A DNA stretch of 6,672 bases from Stercoripulliclostridium_A sp045535235 (GTDB taxonomy: Bacteria; Bacillota; Clostridia; Christensenellales; DTU072): positions 1 through 6,672 of the forward strand of contig JAZSLG010000005.1 of NCBI GenBank assembly GCA_045535235.1. The letters run 5' to 3'. A program made the position numbers and the translations under genes. This document shows, one piece after another, positions 5,515 to 6,672 of this stretch (the first letter of the stretch is position 1; every line of letters begins with the position of its first letter). The notes beneath the pieces were generated by a model. It saw only the letters and a program-made list of their open reading frames with translations, was not told the origin of the DNA and made no database searches.

Positions 5515-6475
5515 TTTGCTCTAAAATCGCATAGAGTTCTGGATTATTCTTAATATAGTCAATAGCTTTTTCTCTGCCTTGACCAACGCGTTCACCCTCG
5601 TAACTAAACCAGGATCCCGCTTTAACGATAAGACCCATTTCTACAGCTATATCAAGAATACAACCGACGGAAGATATACCACTACCAAAGATAATATCAA
5701 ACTCTGCTTGTCTAAAAGGAGGTGATAACTTATTTTTAACAACCTTAACTCTAGTACGGTTACCTACGACGGTTGAGCCATCTTTAACAGAGTCAACTCT
5801 TCTTACGTCCAATCTAACGCTAGAATAGAATTTTAACGCTTTACCACCAGTAGTAGTTTCGGGATTACCAAACATAACGCCAATTTTATCACGTAGTTGG
5901 TTAATAAAAACTATCAACGTATTAGTTTTTCCACAAGCCGGGGTTAGTTTACGCATTGCTTGCGACATTAATCTAGCTTGCATCCCCATAGGTGCGTCTC
6001 CCATATCTCCATCAATTTCGGCTTGGGGAGTAAGAGCAGCAACAGAGTCAACGACGATAACATCGATAGAGCCACTGCGTGCTAACTCGTCCGCAATTGC
6101 AAGAGCTTGTTCTCCGCTATCAGGCTGTGCTACGTACATTTGTGAAAGGTCTACGCCAAGGGCTCCTGCATAGGTGGGGTCTAAAGCATGTTCTGCATCA
6201 ATAAACGCAACGATTCCACCCATTTTTTGTGCTTCAGCAATAATGTGTAAAGCAAGCGTAGTTTTACCAGAAGATTCGGGACCGTATATTTCTACGATTC
6301 TTCCACGTGGTAAACCACCAATTCCCAAAGCACGATCCAATGCTAGACAACCGGTAGGAATTACGTCTATTTTGGTTTTTTCGGTACTACCCATATTAAT
6401 GATAGAGCCTTTACCATAACTCTTTTCTATGTGGGCGAGAACTTCTTCCAATGATTTTCTCTTTTTGTCGTCCAT
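5495..6475 (-). CDS. recA: Recombinase RecA
   Basis: The ATP-dependent strand-exchange protein of homologous recombination, also the co-protease for LexA where an SOS response exists. Walker A is GPESSGKT (65-72) and the Walker B strand is VIVVDS (139-144). The C-terminal part of the L2 loop, GNPETTTGGKALKFY (203-217), and the RecA signature around 217-225 are intact. Two points are unusual: the L1 loop reads GDMGDAPMG (156-164) where I recall GDSHxG in most RecA proteins, and the protein ends at 326 residues with KIRESF, so it lacks the acidic tail found in longer homologues such as the 353-residue E. coli protein. The start at 6475 has AAGGAG 7 nt upstream. Only 21 nt separate it from cinA, so the two are probably one operon. 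No promoter or LexA-type box is evident in that gap. Confidence 0.98.
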   Translation of the reverse strand: MDDKKRKSLEEVLAHIEKSYGKGSIINMGSTEKTKIDVIPTGCLALDRALGIGGLPRGRIVEIYGPESSGKTTLALHIIAEAQKMGGIVAFIDAEHALDPTYAGALGVDLSQMYVAQPDSGEQALAIADELARSGSIDVIVVDSVAALTPQAEIDGDMGDAPMGMQARLMSQAMRKLTPACGKTNTLIVFINQLRDKIGVMFGNPETTTGGKALKFYSSVRLDVRRVDSVKDGSTVVGNRTRVKVVKNKLSPPFRQAEFDIIFGSGISSVGCILDIAVEMGLIVKAGSWFSYEGERVGQGREKAIDYIKNNPELYAILEQKIRESF

Positions 6476-6482
6476 AGTATTT

Positions 6483-6488
6483 CTCCTT
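6483..6488 (-). promoter_or_regulatory. Ribosome binding site of recA
   Basis: The minus strand reads AAGGAG, 7 nt before the ATG at 6475, inside the 21-nt gap between cinA and recA. Confidence 0.75.
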
Positions 6489-6496
6489 AATTTATT

Positions 6497-6672
6497 TTAA
6501 TAATATTTTTGCAAGTATTTTATAACGTAAAACAACGCCATATCTCTTGCTTGATTCCTTATTTGTTCTCGATCACCTTTGAACACGTTTTCAAAAACTT
6601 CCGTTCTTTCTTCATCCGTAACGGCGATGTATACCAAACCTATGGGTTTTCTTAAACTGCCACCAGTGGGAC
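6497..6672 (-). CDS. cinA: CinA, C-terminal end (partial, cut by window edge)
   Basis: Fifty-seven codons and a stop (TAA at 6497-6499) are visible; the start is outside the window. The fragment begins PTGGSLRKPIGLVYIAV and continues to VFENVFKGDREQIRNQARD, which matches the end of the CinA C-terminal domain (the GPTGG-x4-KPVGLVY and F-x-GDRE-x-IR patterns). In characterised homologues this domain is a nicotinamide-nucleotide (NMN) amidase used in pyridine nucleotide salvage; full-length CinA is also the competence/damage-inducible protein of Gram-positive bacteria. Its position directly before recA is the classic cinA-recA arrangement. Whether the N-terminal MoCF-like domain is present cannot be seen, so this could also be a stand-alone C-terminal-domain protein. 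Confidence 0.9.
   Translation of the reverse strand, partial: PTGGSLRKPIGLVYIAVTDEERTEVFENVFKGDREQIRNQARDMALFYVIKYLQKYY

Noticed and set aside
6174..6419. Plus-strand open frame inside recA
   Set aside because: Shadow of the recA coding strand around Walker A; no ribosome binding site and no recognisable motif.

Overview
The window comes from a low-GC, Gram-positive type chromosome, most likely an anaerobic Clostridia-like member of the Bacillota. The evidence is the AT-rich composition (below 40% GC by eye), strong AGGAGG-type ribosome binding sites, consensus SigA-type promoters, the gene order cinA-recA-rny, and a small high-cysteine protein of a kind I recall from Clostridia. The species cannot be named from the sequence. 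There is no sign of phage, insertion sequence, CRISPR array, tRNA or rRNA, and no gene-free stretch longer than about 150 bases.

Layout, right to left because nearly everything reads on the minus strand: the last 57 codons of cinA (6497-6672); recA 21 nt behind it (5495-6475); a near-perfect promoter and a roughly 68-nt leader for rny (3754-5352, RNase Y); a hairpin terminator (3711-3741); a small membrane gene with an HExxH metalloprotease-like motif (DUF3267 type, 3106-3708); a bidirectional terminator (3075-3103) shared with the only plus-strand gene, a 63-residue cysteine/glycine-rich protein (2868-3059); a divergently transcribed CDP-alcohol phosphatidyltransferase (2122-2727 or 2721); and at the left edge a YbhJ-type aconitase-superfamily hydratase cut by the window (1-2023, 674 codons visible, start present, C-terminus missing).

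The cinA-recA-rny block is housekeeping: nucleotide salvage/competence, homologous recombination and mRNA turnover. The left half is more accessory. The clearest regulatory signal is a perfect 21-bp palindrome filling the spacer of the hydratase promoter and reaching into its -10 box, the expected position for a repressor operator. The cysteine-rich protein, with two hydrophobic Ile/Leu blocks each flanked by cysteine clusters, is the least explained gene product. No new multi-gene system is evident. The best leads are that protein, the hydratase with its operator, a possible switching leader on rny, the unusual RecA L1 loop, and an apparent excess of the tetranucleotide ACGT.
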